Shown: positions 15,837 to 24,563, counted from the stretch's first letter. The stretch is 50,302 nt of DNA from Schleiferiaceae bacterium (GCA_029254375.1 JAQWXR010000016.1:1-50302), one strand, 5' to 3'. The notes: a model not told the origin generated them from the letters alone. Numbers and translations are program-made.

Positions 15837-16835
15837 ATGAGGATAGGGATCATTGGTCAAGGATTAGCAGGAACCGCACTCGCATGGCAGAGCCATTGGG
15901 CAGGCCATGACGTGGCGATTTTTGATCGAGGCCTAAAGGAGAGTGCTTCATGGGTGGCTGCCGGTTTGATCAATCCATTGGTGCTTAGGAGAAAACGTCT
16001 TATCAAGGATGCCTCGGAGCACCTCGCTCATATGCAATCCTTTTACCGACGTGTGGAAGGGGAAATTGGAACGACGCTTTTTTATCCTGGCCCCATTCAT
16101 GAAATCTTATCCGACGCCCAAGCCGAAGAGGATTGGAAAGACTTGAGATTGCAGCGAGAATTTGAGTCTTTCTTGGGTCAACCGCAATCACTTTGTCACC
16201 CACGAATCCTCGGAAAAAGTCAGGCCTCTGTTGTAGGCAGTAAACGCTTGCGTGTACCACACTATCTGATGGAATCACGGGGCTTCTTTAAGAGGCATCA
16301 CTCCCTCGAGGAAGTGGAGGTTCAATCCATAGAGCGCATCGAAGATGGCGGCCTTATTTTGAACTCGACGTGGAAGCTAGATGCTCTGCTTATTGCCGAA
16401 GGATATCCAGGCAAGTGGACGGAGAAGTTTTTTGGAGCCCTCCCTTTCTCCCCAAGCCGAGGCGAAGGCCTAAGGGTTACGTGGGAAGGAGAAGAGATCC
16501 CATATGCCCTTCATGAAAATATTTTTCTCTTACCCGACGGTGATGGCAGCTATCAAGCCGGATCTACCTATTCATGGGACGCCCTTAGTGGCCCTCCCTC
16601 AGAATCCGCAAAAGAAGAATTACTCGAAAAACTACGCTCTTGGTTTGATCAGCCTGTAGAAGTGTTGGATCAATGGCATGGGATTCGCCCTAACATGAGC
16701 GACCGCCAACCCAGATGGGCATGGCATCCGAGCCTGGAACGCCTTGGCTTTCTCAATGGATTGGGCTCTCGAGGTGCTTTGACCTCCCCTTGGCTTAGTG
16801 AAAAGCTACTAGCTGGCCTTAAGACTTCGTCTTAG
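15837..16835 (+). CDS. FAD-dependent oxidoreductase, DadA/glycine oxidase-like
   Basis: The 332-residue protein opens with a dinucleotide-binding Rossmann motif (IGIIGQGLAGTALAWQ, then DVAIFDRG for the ribose contact). It continues with ASWVAAGLINPLVLRRKR, typical of D-amino-acid dehydrogenase-like FAD enzymes. The C-terminal FAD motif reads FLNGLGSRGALTSPWLSEKL. The substrate cannot be told from sequence; the family oxidises amines or amino acids, or acts in tRNA modification (MnmC-like). No signal peptide is present. Its start lies 11 nt after the gldN terminator, so its promoter may overlap the terminator or transcription may read through. Its 3' end overlaps the convergent DUF983 gene by 17 nt. 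Confidence 0.82.
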   Translation: MRIGIIGQGLAGTALAWQSHWAGHDVAIFDRGLKESASWVAAGLINPLVLRRKRLIKDASEHLAHMQSFYRRVEGEIGTTLFYPGPIHEILSDAQAEEDWKDLRLQREFESFLGQPQSLCHPRILGKSQASVVGSKRLRVPHYLMESRGFFKRHHSLEEVEVQSIERIEDGGLILNSTWKLDALLIAEGYPGKWTEKFFGALPFSPSRGEGLRVTWEGEEIPYALHENIFLLPDGDGSYQAGSTYSWDALSGPPSESAKEELLEKLRSWFDQPVEVLDQWHGIRPNMSDRQPRWAWHPSLERLGFLNGLGSRGALTSPWLSEKLLAGLKTSS

Positions 16836-17211
16836 ATGCGGCCTTTTTGTCGTAGCGAACGAAAAAATTTAAATAGGTAATTCTGCTTAAGCGGAATAAA
16901 TAAGGACCTAAGACGATCAATACGGCCGCTAAGAGGCCAACGGTTGGCCACATGGTGAGCCCAATGACCAGCGCAGAAACCACATAGGTTGCCACGAATA
17001 ATGCCACGGTATAGGCATATGAAACATACATCGCCCCGTAGTAAAAATTCGGCTCAGGCTCAGTTGGCTCACCACATACGGGACAATTGACGTGCATTTT
17101 GTCCATGTTTTTCAAGTGGTAGGGATTTGGATCCAAAAAAAGATCTCCCTCGTGGCATTTTGGACATTTGCTACGTAAAATGGAGAACAGCGGTGTGCCT
17201 TTGCTAAACAT
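16819..17211 (-). CDS. DUF983 family membrane protein with zinc-ribbon-like cysteines
   Basis: The 130-residue protein has two CxxC pairs near its N-terminus (SKCPKCHEGD and NCPVCGEPTE), which probably bind zinc. The conserved PEPNFYYGAMYVSYAY follows, then two membrane helices (about 60-80 and 84-105) and a short positively charged tail. This is the layout of DUF983 proteins, whose function is unknown. I use the ATG at 17209-17211; a TTG two codons upstream is not needed. The gene is convergent with the FAD oxidoreductase and divergent from the ABC-F gene. Confidence 0.87.
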   Translation of the reverse strand: MFSKGTPLFSILRSKCPKCHEGDLFLDPNPYHLKNMDKMHVNCPVCGEPTEPEPNFYYGAMYVSYAYTVALFVATYVVSALVIGLTMWPTVGLLAAVLIVLGPYLFRLSRITYLNFFVRYDKKAASKTKS

Positions 17212-17278
17212 ATTCAATCTATTACGATTCTTCTATAAGTTCTTTATAAAGGTAGGACGCTGCCTCGCAAGGGAATGT

Positions 17279-17286
17279 TACTTTTG
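17279..17286 (+). promoter_or_regulatory. -7 element of the ABC-F gene
   Basis: TACTTTTG matches TAnnTTTG exactly. Its last base lies 9 nt before the ATG, so the mRNA would have a leader of only a few nucleotides. No clear upstream TTG element is seen at the usual distance. Confidence 0.55.
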
Positions 17287-17294
17287 TCACCCAA

Positions 17295-19268
17295 ATGCTG
17301 AGTGTATATCAAATGGGTCTAGCCTTTGGCGGTACGGACCTTTTCAAAGACATTTCCTTTCTGGTTAATCCCGGAGAACGGATTGGCCTTGTGGGCCGAA
17401 ACGGCGCAGGGAAGTCGACCTTATTAAAGCTAATTGCCGGGCATTACGCGGCTGATACGGGGAAAATTTCTACCCCAAGCGGATTCAAAATTGGATTCCT
17501 TACCCAAGATATCCCGCCTAAACCAAGTACTAGTGTGTGGGAAGAGGCTGCATCAAGTTTCAAAGAAATTAAGAAGCTTGAAGCCGACATGGAGCACTAT
17601 AACGAGCAACTTGCTACGCGGACAGACTATGAATCCGACGGCTACATGAAGCTGATTGAGGATTTGACCCATGCCCAAGAGGAATACATGATGCAGGGCG
17701 GCTATACCTACCAAGCGGATATGGAGCGCGTCTTGATAGGTTTGGGATTCAAATCGGAAGATTTTCAAAAGCCCTTGAGCACCTTCAGTGGTGGTTGGCA
17801 GATGCGCGTCGAGTTGGCAAAAATCCTCATGCAGAACAACGACTTGCTACTGCTAGACGAACCGACCAACCACTTGGACATTGAGAGTATCCTATGGTTA
17901 GAACAATTTTTAAGTGATAGTCCACAGGCGGTGATCCTCGTGTCACACGACCGAACCTTTTTGAACAACGCCACGACGCGTACCATTGAAATCGTTTTGG
18001 GCAAGAGCTATGACTTCCCTTGTCCGTATTACAAGTATTTGAGCCTTCGTGCGGAGATTCGTGAGAAGCAGCGTCAAGCAAAGGCAAACCAAGAAAAAGA
18101 AATCAAGCAAACGGAGCAGCTCATTGAACGCTTCCGTTATAAGGCCTCAAAGGCCTCCTTTGCACAGAGCTTGATCAAGAAATTGGATAAAGTAGACATC
18201 ATCGAAGTGGATGATGAAGACACTCGAAGCATGCGCTTCAAATTCCCTCCCGCCCCCCATTCTGGCAAAGTGATGGTCCGCATGGAAGGTATTCACAAAC
18301 ATTACGATGAAAAGCACGTACTCCGTGGTTTGGATATGGAGCTGGTGCGGGGCCAAAAAGTGGCTTTTGTCGGACAGAATGGCCAAGGAAAATCAACTCT
18401 AGTTAAAATCTTGGCAGAAAAACTCGCACACCAAGGACAACTCGAGTGGGGGCACCAAGTGCAATTGGGCTACTACGCACAGAATCAAGCTGAGGCACTC
18501 GATGGAAGAAAAACGGTCTTAGCCACTATTGAGGAAGCGGCTCCAGAGGAACTTCGCAAATCCGCACGCAAGTTGCTGGGGAACTTCATGTTCGCGGGTG
18601 ATGATGTGGAGAAAAAAGTCAGTGTGCTTTCAGGCGGTGAGCGCGGTCGTCTCGCGCTATGTCAGTTAATGCTCCACCCCATTAACTTATTGATTTTGGA
18701 CGAGCCAACGAATCACTTGGACATGCAGGCCAAGGACGTACTCAAGCAATCCCTTGAATCCTATGAAGGCGCTCTAGTTGTGGTTTCACACGATCGGGAG
18801 TTCCTAGATGGACTAGCTAATATGACCTACGAATTCAAAGAAGGAAACATCAAGCAATATCTAGGCGGTATCGAGTACTTCTTGGAGCAGCGAAAGATGC
18901 AATCTATGCGCGAGCTTGAACTTCAGCAGGATGCCAAGAAGCAATTAAAAGCAGAAGCGGCAGCTAAGATCAAAGCACCCCAAGCGGCTAGTCGGGAGGA
19001 CGTGAAAGAGGCGGAGAAAAATCTGCGCCAAGCCGAACGAGAAGAAAAAAAAGCGCAAGAAGCGTTTGAAAAGGCCCACGCGGCCTTGGATGCCGTGGAC
19101 CAAATCATGGCCAATCCAGTGGAGTTCAAAAAGGTGTCTTCCGAACCTGATTTTTATCAACGATATGAAGGCCTACAAAAGAACTCTGAAACTGCCTTTG
19201 AAGCATGGGAAAAGGTGACCGCACAGTTGTCTTCTAGACAAGCAGCTTGGGAAGCCATTGCGCCCTAA
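17295..19268 (+). CDS. ABC-F family ATPase (ribosome-associated type)
   Basis: ABC-F proteins carry two ATPase domains and no membrane part, and most act on the ribosome. The 657-residue protein has a first Walker A GRNGAGKST, signature TFSGGWQMRVELA and Walker B LLLLDEPTNHLD. A charged inter-domain linker follows (about 240-320), then the second domain with GQNGQGKST, VLSGGERGRLALC and LLILDEPTNHLD. A C-terminal coiled coil rich in Ala, Glu and Lys (about 540-655) resembles the DNA- or RNA-binding tail of Uup/YdiF types. It is a general ABC-F; I would not assign antibiotic resistance to it. An exact TAnnTTTG lies 9 nt before the ATG. Confidence 0.93.
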   Translation: MLSVYQMGLAFGGTDLFKDISFLVNPGERIGLVGRNGAGKSTLLKLIAGHYAADTGKISTPSGFKIGFLTQDIPPKPSTSVWEEAASSFKEIKKLEADMEHYNEQLATRTDYESDGYMKLIEDLTHAQEEYMMQGGYTYQADMERVLIGLGFKSEDFQKPLSTFSGGWQMRVELAKILMQNNDLLLLDEPTNHLDIESILWLEQFLSDSPQAVILVSHDRTFLNNATTRTIEIVLGKSYDFPCPYYKYLSLRAEIREKQRQAKANQEKEIKQTEQLIERFRYKASKASFAQSLIKKLDKVDIIEVDDEDTRSMRFKFPPAPHSGKVMVRMEGIHKHYDEKHVLRGLDMELVRGQKVAFVGQNGQGKSTLVKILAEKLAHQGQLEWGHQVQLGYYAQNQAEALDGRKTVLATIEEAAPEELRKSARKLLGNFMFAGDDVEKKVSVLSGGERGRLALCQLMLHPINLLILDEPTNHLDMQAKDVLKQSLESYEGALVVVSHDREFLDGLANMTYEFKEGNIKQYLGGIEYFLEQRKMQSMRELELQQDAKKQLKAEAAAKIKAPQAASREDVKEAEKNLRQAEREEKKAQEAFEKAHAALDAVDQIMANPVEFKKVSSEPDFYQRYEGLQKNSETAFEAWEKVTAQLSSRQAAWEAIAP

Positions 19269-19299
19269 CTTTAGGCCATTACCCCAAATATTTCTTCGT

Positions 19300-20919
19300 A
19301 TGAAGCGGATTTTCAACTCTCTAGTGCTCGTCTTTGGCGTATTTTTTTCAATCACGGCACATGCCCAAAAGCCCAAGTTGATCGTTTCCATTGTGGTAGA
19401 CCAGATGCGCGCGGACTATTTAACCCGATGGGCAGACCTCTACGAGGGTGGCTTTAAAGATCTTTTGATTAATGGCGAAGTATTTTACAACGCGCATTAC
19501 ACCTATGCACCGACCTACACCGGGCCCGGACATGCCTCCATCTACACAGGCACGGATCCCCGCTACCACGGCATCATTGCCAATGACTGGTATCAGCCCG
19601 AATCCCAAGACTTCATGTACTGCGTGGAAGACTTCGATGTTTTCGGTGTTGGGGAAGGCTTAGATCCAAGCGCTTCGCAAGGAAAACGTAGCCCCAAAAA
19701 CATCAAGAGCACGACCTGGACGGATGAGTTAGAACTCGCGACGGACGGGGCTTCCAAAGTCTTCGGTTTCTCTTTGAAGGATCGCGGCGCCATCACGGCG
19801 GCCGGACACTTTGGAGATGGGGCTTTTTGGCTGGATGCTTCCGGCTTTATCACGTCAACCGCATATATGGAGGAGCTGCCTGTATGGATGCAGCGCTTTA
19901 ACAAGAAATACAGTCCCGATTCCTATATGAAGGGCTCCTGGGACTATGCGCGCGACCGCAGCCTCTACCCCAGCACCTACACCAACGCCTATGAGCGTGC
20001 CCCGAAGGGTGCCGTATCTGCGGATTTCCCCTATGACCTTGCCTCTCTCTATAAAGCGGGGGGTATAGAAGCCTTGAAGGCTAGCCCTGCGGGCAATCAA
20101 ATTTTGGTGGATGTGGCGCTGACGGCTGTAAAATCGGAGAAACTGGGCCAAAACCGGGCTGGTGTTACAGACGTACTAGCCATCAGCTTCTCCTCGACTG
20201 ACTACATTGGACATGCTACAGGGATTCGATCGCATGAAACCATGGACATGTATTTGCGTCTGGATGCCCAGTTGGGAGAGTTATTCAAGGGCTTAGACGA
20301 AATGGTGGGTGCTGATTCCTACATCGTGGTGCTGACCGCCGACCATGGTGCGGCTCAAAATCCCCGCTTGATGGAAGATGTTATGCCAACGGCCAACTGG
20401 TACCCGGCCGACCTCGAATCGGAGCTACGCAGCTTGATCGCCAAAGAAGGCGTTCCTTCGGAAGCGGTGTTGAACTTTAGCAATGAGCAAGTGCATTTAG
20501 ACTTGAAGCAATTGGGCGATGCCGAAGTAGACGACTGGGTGGAGGCAACGCGCGATGCATTGTTGAAGCACCCCGCCATTGCCGAGGCTTGGACGATGGA
20601 GGAAATTCGAATTTCGCCTGATCCCTTTGCCGTTCTGCGCCGAAACGGCACGGACAAGCGTGGCGGGCAAGTCTACTTTTCCCTGCATCCCGGTCATCTT
20701 TCTTACAGCAATGATGGCACCACGCATGGTTCAGGATACACTTACGACACGCATGTACCTGTGGTCTTTATGGGCAACGGCTTCAATCCCCGTTCGCGCC
20801 ACAACGAGCGCATTGGCATCAAAGACATTGCGCCTACTCTGTGTAAAATCTTAGATATCGCCTTTCCTAGTGCCTGCACCGGCAACCCCCTTTGGGTTGA
20901 CGCGGGTTGGGCTGACTAA
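19300..20919 (+). CDS. PafA-type alkaline phosphatase, exported
   Basis: The 539-residue protein belongs to the alkaline phosphatase superfamily and matches the Elizabethkingia PafA type. A signal peptide (MKRIFNSLVLVFGVFFSITAHA) is followed by the metal ligand Asp34 (VVDQMRADY) and the threonine nucleophile Thr74 (TYTGPGHAS). Asn95 (IIANDWY) and the Lys160/Arg162 pair (SLKDRGA) correspond to the phosphate-contacting residues reported for PafA. Further zinc ligands lie in SSTDYIGHATG, TADHGAAQ and THGSGYTYDTHVP. It probably releases phosphate from monoesters in the periplasm. I chose the ATG at 19300 because a TTG at 19258 would add 14 residues before the signal peptide and overlap the previous gene. 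Confidence 0.88.
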   Translation: MKRIFNSLVLVFGVFFSITAHAQKPKLIVSIVVDQMRADYLTRWADLYEGGFKDLLINGEVFYNAHYTYAPTYTGPGHASIYTGTDPRYHGIIANDWYQPESQDFMYCVEDFDVFGVGEGLDPSASQGKRSPKNIKSTTWTDELELATDGASKVFGFSLKDRGAITAAGHFGDGAFWLDASGFITSTAYMEELPVWMQRFNKKYSPDSYMKGSWDYARDRSLYPSTYTNAYERAPKGAVSADFPYDLASLYKAGGIEALKASPAGNQILVDVALTAVKSEKLGQNRAGVTDVLAISFSSTDYIGHATGIRSHETMDMYLRLDAQLGELFKGLDEMVGADSYIVVLTADHGAAQNPRLMEDVMPTANWYPADLESELRSLIAKEGVPSEAVLNFSNEQVHLDLKQLGDAEVDDWVEATRDALLKHPAIAEAWTMEEIRISPDPFAVLRRNGTDKRGGQVYFSLHPGHLSYSNDGTTHGSGYTYDTHVPVVFMGNGFNPRSRHNERIGIKDIAPTLCKILDIAFPSACTGNPLWVDAGWAD

Positions 20920-20925
20920 GTAGTA

Positions 20926-21753
20926 TTATTTCAAGTACTTAGGGACAACGCAAACGGGGATCGGCTGCATCTTATGCCGATTCGCCCGGTGAAAACGCGC
21001 ATAAATCTGGAAGATTTCCCCTTGCCGAACCGTCAATCCCCGACCGGCTAGGAAACGCCCGTCGGCTTCTTTTGGCGTTGTGGCATCCCAACCCATGTTC
21101 ACGGCAAATTCCATGGCCCATTCAAGCTCTGGGTAACTCGCACCAAGCTGATCTTCGTCATTGCGGTCATCACTCCATAAGCCATCTGTCGGAGCAGCTT
21201 TTAGAATGGATTTGGGGACGCCCAAGTAGGCGCCCAACGCGTAAACCTCCGTTTTCATCAAGTCGGCAATGGGGCTGAGATCCACGCCACCATCACCGTA
21301 TTTGGTATAAAATCCAACGCCAAAATCTTCCACCTTATTTCCCGTTCCTGCTACAAGAAGGCTGTGATTCTGACCTTCTGCATAAAGCGTCGCCATGCGA
21401 AGACGTGCGCGCAAATTCGCCAGGGCGAGGAATTGACTGTCCGAATCTTCCAGGTCGAGTGCCTTTACGTGGGCTTCATAGACCGGGCTCAAGTCCACGC
21501 GACGTTTGAAGACGTTTTCAAACTGATCCGTAAGAAGATCCATATGCTCCCAGGCCCGATTCACATGGCTTTCTGGTTGATAAACAGGCATTTCGAGGAG
21601 ATGGACCTCCAGTCCCGTCCGCGCCGCTAGAGCCGAGGTTACCGCCGAATCAATCCCTCCGGAAACCCCAATCACAAAGCCCTTTGCTCTCGCTTCAAGA
21701 GCATAGGATCTCATCCAATCAACAATGTGCGAAGTGATAGTAGAAGCATTCAT
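20926..21753 (-). CDS. nadE: NAD+ synthase, ammonia-dependent type
   Basis: NadE makes NAD from deamido-NAD, ATP and ammonia. The 275-residue protein has the PP-loop GVSGGIDSAVTSAL for ATP, LVAGTGNKVEDFGVGFYTKYGDGGVDLSPIAD split over the deamido-NAD site, and DGLWSDDRNDEDQLGASYPELE. There is no N-terminal glutaminase domain, so ammonia is the direct donor. I choose the ATG at 21751-21753 (MNASTITSHIVDW); a longer frame would overlap gldB. It is divergent from gldB across a gap of only 27 bp and convergent with the PafA gene 6 nt away. Confidence 0.94.
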   Translation of the reverse strand: MNASTITSHIVDWMRSYALEARAKGFVIGVSGGIDSAVTSALAARTGLEVHLLEMPVYQPESHVNRAWEHMDLLTDQFENVFKRRVDLSPVYEAHVKALDLEDSDSQFLALANLRARLRMATLYAEGQNHSLLVAGTGNKVEDFGVGFYTKYGDGGVDLSPIADLMKTEVYALGAYLGVPKSILKAAPTDGLWSDDRNDEDQLGASYPELEWAMEFAVNMGWDATTPKEADGRFLAGRGLTVRQGEIFQIYARFHRANRHKMQPIPVCVVPKYLK

Positions 21754-21764
21754 GGGTTGCGGAG

Positions 21765-21772
21765 TACTTTTG
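21765..21772 (+). promoter_or_regulatory. -7 element of gldB
   Basis: TACTTTTG is an exact TAnnTTTG match ending 9 nt before the gldB ATG, the same sequence and spacing as at the ABC-F gene. It lies inside the 27-bp gap between the nadE and gldB starts, so the two divergent promoters must overlap coding DNA. A one-mismatch element for nadE (TTCATTTG on the minus strand, 21778-21785) lies within the start of gldB. Confidence 0.55.
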
Positions 21773-21780
21773 AAACGCAA

Positions 21781-22803
21781 ATGAAACAAATCGGTTCAAA
21801 TTTACTACTCCTGCTCGGGATAGGGGCGGCTTTCAGTGGCTGTCAAAATGATCCTTGGGATATTGCTCCCGTAGAATCAGAAGCGATTGAATTTGTGGCC
21901 TTTGCGGACTCCGTGTTGCCTCTAGATTCGGCTTCTCTGCTGCCCGCACTAGAGCATTTGGCCCCCAAATATTCCGAACTTTTCCTGCCAAGTGTGCAAG
22001 GTGGTGACTGGCGGGATGACCTTTTGCCCTATTTACAAGACCCTGAAGTGAAAGCACTCTACCAAGACGTGCTCACCGTTCAATCTGAGGTGCCCGCGCT
22101 TCAAAATGCGGAATTACTGGCAACCATTCAGGCCGGTTTGGATCGCTACGATGCGCACATGGGGTCCAATATGGTCAACCGCTATCCTGCTAAAAGACTA
22201 TATACCTATGTGAGCCGAAACGAGGAACCCATGGTCCTCATCGCCCCAGAAGCTGTTTTCTTGCCGCTCGACCGCTACCTAGGCGCCAACCACCCAGCCT
22301 ACGCTCGAGAAAGCGCCTATATGGTACAACAGCACCAGCCAGAAAATGCTCCCGTCGAAATCTTCAAGGCCATCGCCTCATGGCACTATCCCGAAGGCCT
22401 GCCGAGCGACTTTACGCTTCTGGCCAGTATGCTTTCTGAGGCCAAAAGCGTTCTCTTTATTCAAGCCACTCTAGGCGATGCCGCCGCGCGGCGATCTTTA
22501 GGCTATTCCTCCGGTGATCAATCCTTTTTGGAGGAAAACGAGGCCGAATTATGGGGTATTTTCGTAAGTCAACGCTGGCTTTTCGAGGATGAAATTGATC
22601 TCAAACGCAAGCTTATTCAACCCGCGCCCTTTAGCAAGTTCGGAACTCCAAAAGACCGTGAAATTCCCGGAAAAGCCGGGGTTTGGTTCGGTTGGCAAAT
22701 TTTACAATCCTATTGGCGTCAGCACCCCGAAGCCAGCCTTCAGGAACTCATGGCCTTCGATAACGCCCAATCGCTCTTTCAACAATCGGGGTACCGCCCC
22801 TAA
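21781..22803 (+). CDS. gldB: gliding motility lipoprotein GldB
   Basis: GldB is a lipoprotein required for gliding in Flavobacterium. The 340-residue protein has a lipobox ending FSGC, so Cys21 is lipidated. Family features include LFLPSVQGGDWRDDLLPYL and the C-terminal PGKAGVWFGWQILQSYW. The region FLEENEAELWGIFVSQRWLFE is also typical. The true start is the ATG at 21781; a frame 18 codons longer begins inside nadE and would spoil the signal peptide. It is followed after 10 nt by gldC, as in Flavobacterium. An exact TAnnTTTG lies 9 nt before the start. Confidence 0.92.
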   Translation: MKQIGSNLLLLLGIGAAFSGCQNDPWDIAPVESEAIEFVAFADSVLPLDSASLLPALEHLAPKYSELFLPSVQGGDWRDDLLPYLQDPEVKALYQDVLTVQSEVPALQNAELLATIQAGLDRYDAHMGSNMVNRYPAKRLYTYVSRNEEPMVLIAPEAVFLPLDRYLGANHPAYARESAYMVQQHQPENAPVEIFKAIASWHYPEGLPSDFTLLASMLSEAKSVLFIQATLGDAAARRSLGYSSGDQSFLEENEAELWGIFVSQRWLFEDEIDLKRKLIQPAPFSKFGTPKDREIPGKAGVWFGWQILQSYWRQHPEASLQELMAFDNAQSLFQQSGYRP

Positions 22804-22813
22804 TTTTCTTTTC

Positions 22814-23137
22814 ATGGATTCTACCATTACCCTAAACATTGCCCTCGACAACAATCGCGTCCCAGAACAGATCACCTGGAAGGCTCCTGAAGGCGGGGTG
22901 GATCAATCGGTGGCCGATGCTTTTATGCTAACCGTATGGGATGGCAAAGGAAAAGAGGCCTTGCGCATTGACCTATGGACCAAGGACATGTTAGTGGATG
23001 ACATGAAAAAATTCTACCACCAAACATTATTGGCTATGGCCGATGGCTTTCAGAGGGCGACCAATGAAGATGAAATGGCCGAGGACATGCGCGATTTCGC
23101 CCGCTATTTCGCGGAAAAGCAGAAGTTAATTGGATAG
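22814..23137 (+). CDS. gldC: gliding motility protein GldC
   Basis: GldC is a small cytosolic protein needed for full gliding motility. The 107-residue protein starts MDSTITLNIALDNNRVPEQI and contains TWKAPEGG, AFMLTVWDGKGKEALRIDLWT and DDMKKFYHQTLLAMADGFQRAT, all characteristic of the family. It has no signal peptide. The start at 22814 lies 10 nt after the gldB stop and excludes a much longer frame that overlaps gldB. The gene is convergent with engB, 22 nt away, and no hairpin terminator is visible between them. Confidence 0.93.
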   Translation: MDSTITLNIALDNNRVPEQITWKAPEGGVDQSVADAFMLTVWDGKGKEALRIDLWTKDMLVDDMKKFYHQTLLAMADGFQRATNEDEMAEDMRDFARYFAEKQKLIG

Positions 23138-23159
23138 ACTCGTCGACAATTGACTCTGT

Positions 23160-23807
23160 CTACAGCGCGGCGATCGAAGGGCTCAATTCTTCGTTGAGTT
23201 CCTGGATGTAATGGATAATTTCACTCCGACCAAGCCCTGAGGTGGCACTTGAAAGAAACATAGGGGGCAAATTTTCCCATTCTTTTAGAAGCTTTCGCTT
23301 CATACTTGCCTGATTTTTACCAAAAGCCGAGGAGCTCAGTTTATCCAATTTGGTGAATACCAAGCTAAATGGAATGCCCCATTGACCGAGACTGCGCAAA
23401 AAATCTAAATCAATCTCTTGGGGTTCGTGACGCCCATCAATTAGAACGAACACGTTCACCAAATTCTTGCGGTTACGCAAATAGTGGCTGATCATTTTGG
23501 AGAAACTTTCTCGCTGAACCTTACTCACTCGCGCGTAGCCATAGCCTGGCAAATCTACCAAGGACCAAGTCCCCTCATCCATTTTGAAGAGGTTGATTAA
23601 TTGCGTCTTTCCAGGCTTCCCAGAAATCTTGGCCAAGCCTTGATGGTTCGCCAACATATTGATAAGGGAGGACTTGCCCACATTGGAACGGCCAATAAAA
23701 GCGTATTCCGGGACTTTAAGTTCCGGGCATTCTTCGGTCCGCGAGGCGGACTGAAGGAACTCCGCCTTGACGTGAATTAAACTTTTGGGAGAGTCCGATC
23801 CAGCCAT
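23160..23807 (-). CDS. engB: ribosome biogenesis GTPase EngB (YihA/YsxC)
   Basis: EngB is an essential GTPase in assembly of the large ribosomal subunit. The 215-residue protein has G1 GRSNVGKSS, G2 region GKPGKTQLINLF, G3 DLPGYGYA, G4 TKLD and G5 SSATSGLG. The N-terminus carries about 12 residues more than most family members (MAGSDSPKSLIHVK before AEFLQSA), because the only start codon that works lies inside the end of the upstream hydrolase gene. The two genes overlap by 31 nt on the same strand, which suggests coupled translation. It is convergent with gldC. Confidence 0.94.
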   Translation of the reverse strand: MAGSDSPKSLIHVKAEFLQSASRTEECPELKVPEYAFIGRSNVGKSSLINMLANHQGLAKISGKPGKTQLINLFKMDEGTWSLVDLPGYGYARVSKVQRESFSKMISHYLRNRKNLVNVFVLIDGRHEPQEIDLDFLRSLGQWGIPFSLVFTKLDKLSSSAFGKNQASMKRKLLKEWENLPPMFLSSATSGLGRSEIIHYIQELNEELSPSIAAL

Positions 23808-24544
23808 TCCGAAACAATATGATTAAATTCTGCAGGGCGCTCCATCATGGCAGCGTGGCCACATTCATCCAACCAATGAAGTTCGGATTGAGGTAATAAC
23901 TCGTTAAACTTAAAAGCAACTTCCGGGGGGGTTACTGCGTCTTGACGACCCCAAATAACGCAAACTGGGATATGAAAATTAGGTAAGTCCTCGGCCATAT
24001 TGTGCCGGATAGCCGACTTGGAAATAGCCAAGGTGCGAATCGCCTTATTGCGATCGCTCACCACTTCAAACACATTGTCAATGAGTTCTTCGGTAGCGAC
24101 ATCTTTTACGTAGAACACATCCCGAACGCGCTCTGCTATATAATTGCGGTCACCTCTGCGAGGGTAGGTGTTCCCCATTGCCGATTCATAGAGGCCTGAA
24201 GACCCCGCTAAGACAAGTCCCGAGATATATTCTGGATACATTTTCTGGAACATAAGGGCGATGTGTCCGCCTAAGGAATTACCGACTAAAACAACTTTTT
24301 CATAGCCTTTATGGTCTACAAAAGCCTTTACAAATTTGGTTAGACTTTTGACGGAGGTCGTTGCCAAAGGCATGGTATAAAGGGGAAGTTGGGGCACCGT
24401 TACTTGGCAGCCGTTCCTACTGAAGTGATCAATCTGGGATTGGAAATTGGTCAAGGTTCCCATCAATCCATGAAGAAAAATAACCGGTTGACCCTCTCCT
24501 TCTTGGAGGTAGCCAAACTCTTTTTCTTGAATAAAATCGGTCAT
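23777..24544 (-). CDS. alpha/beta hydrolase
   Basis: The 255-residue protein has the alpha/beta hydrolase fold with a complete catalytic triad: nucleophile Ser90 in VGNSLGGH, Asp202 in WGRQDAVTPPEV and His230 in DECGHAAMMERP. The oxyanion region reads FLHGLMGTLTNF. There is no signal peptide. The substrate is unknown; homologues include 2-hydroxy-6-oxo-dienoate hydrolases and esterases, but neighbours give no pathway hint. The ATG at 24542-24544 fits the fold; a frame 16 codons longer would include the promoter element. It is the first gene of a two-gene operon with engB and divergent from the dcw cluster. Confidence 0.87.
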   Translation of the reverse strand: MTDFIQEKEFGYLQEGEGQPVIFLHGLMGTLTNFQSQIDHFSRNGCQVTVPQLPLYTMPLATTSVKSLTKFVKAFVDHKGYEKVVLVGNSLGGHIALMFQKMYPEYISGLVLAGSSGLYESAMGNTYPRRGDRNYIAERVRDVFYVKDVATEELIDNVFEVVSDRNKAIRTLAISKSAIRHNMAEDLPNFHIPVCVIWGRQDAVTPPEVAFKFNELLPQSELHWLDECGHAAMMERPAEFNHIVSEWLDRTLPKV

Positions 24545-24563
24545 AGGAGTGGATTTTGAGTGG

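Noticed and set aside
17295-19268. ABC-F protein as an antibiotic resistance determinant
   Set aside because: The sequence shows only general ABC-F motifs with a C-terminal coiled coil of the housekeeping type, and there is no resistance-type regulatory leader.
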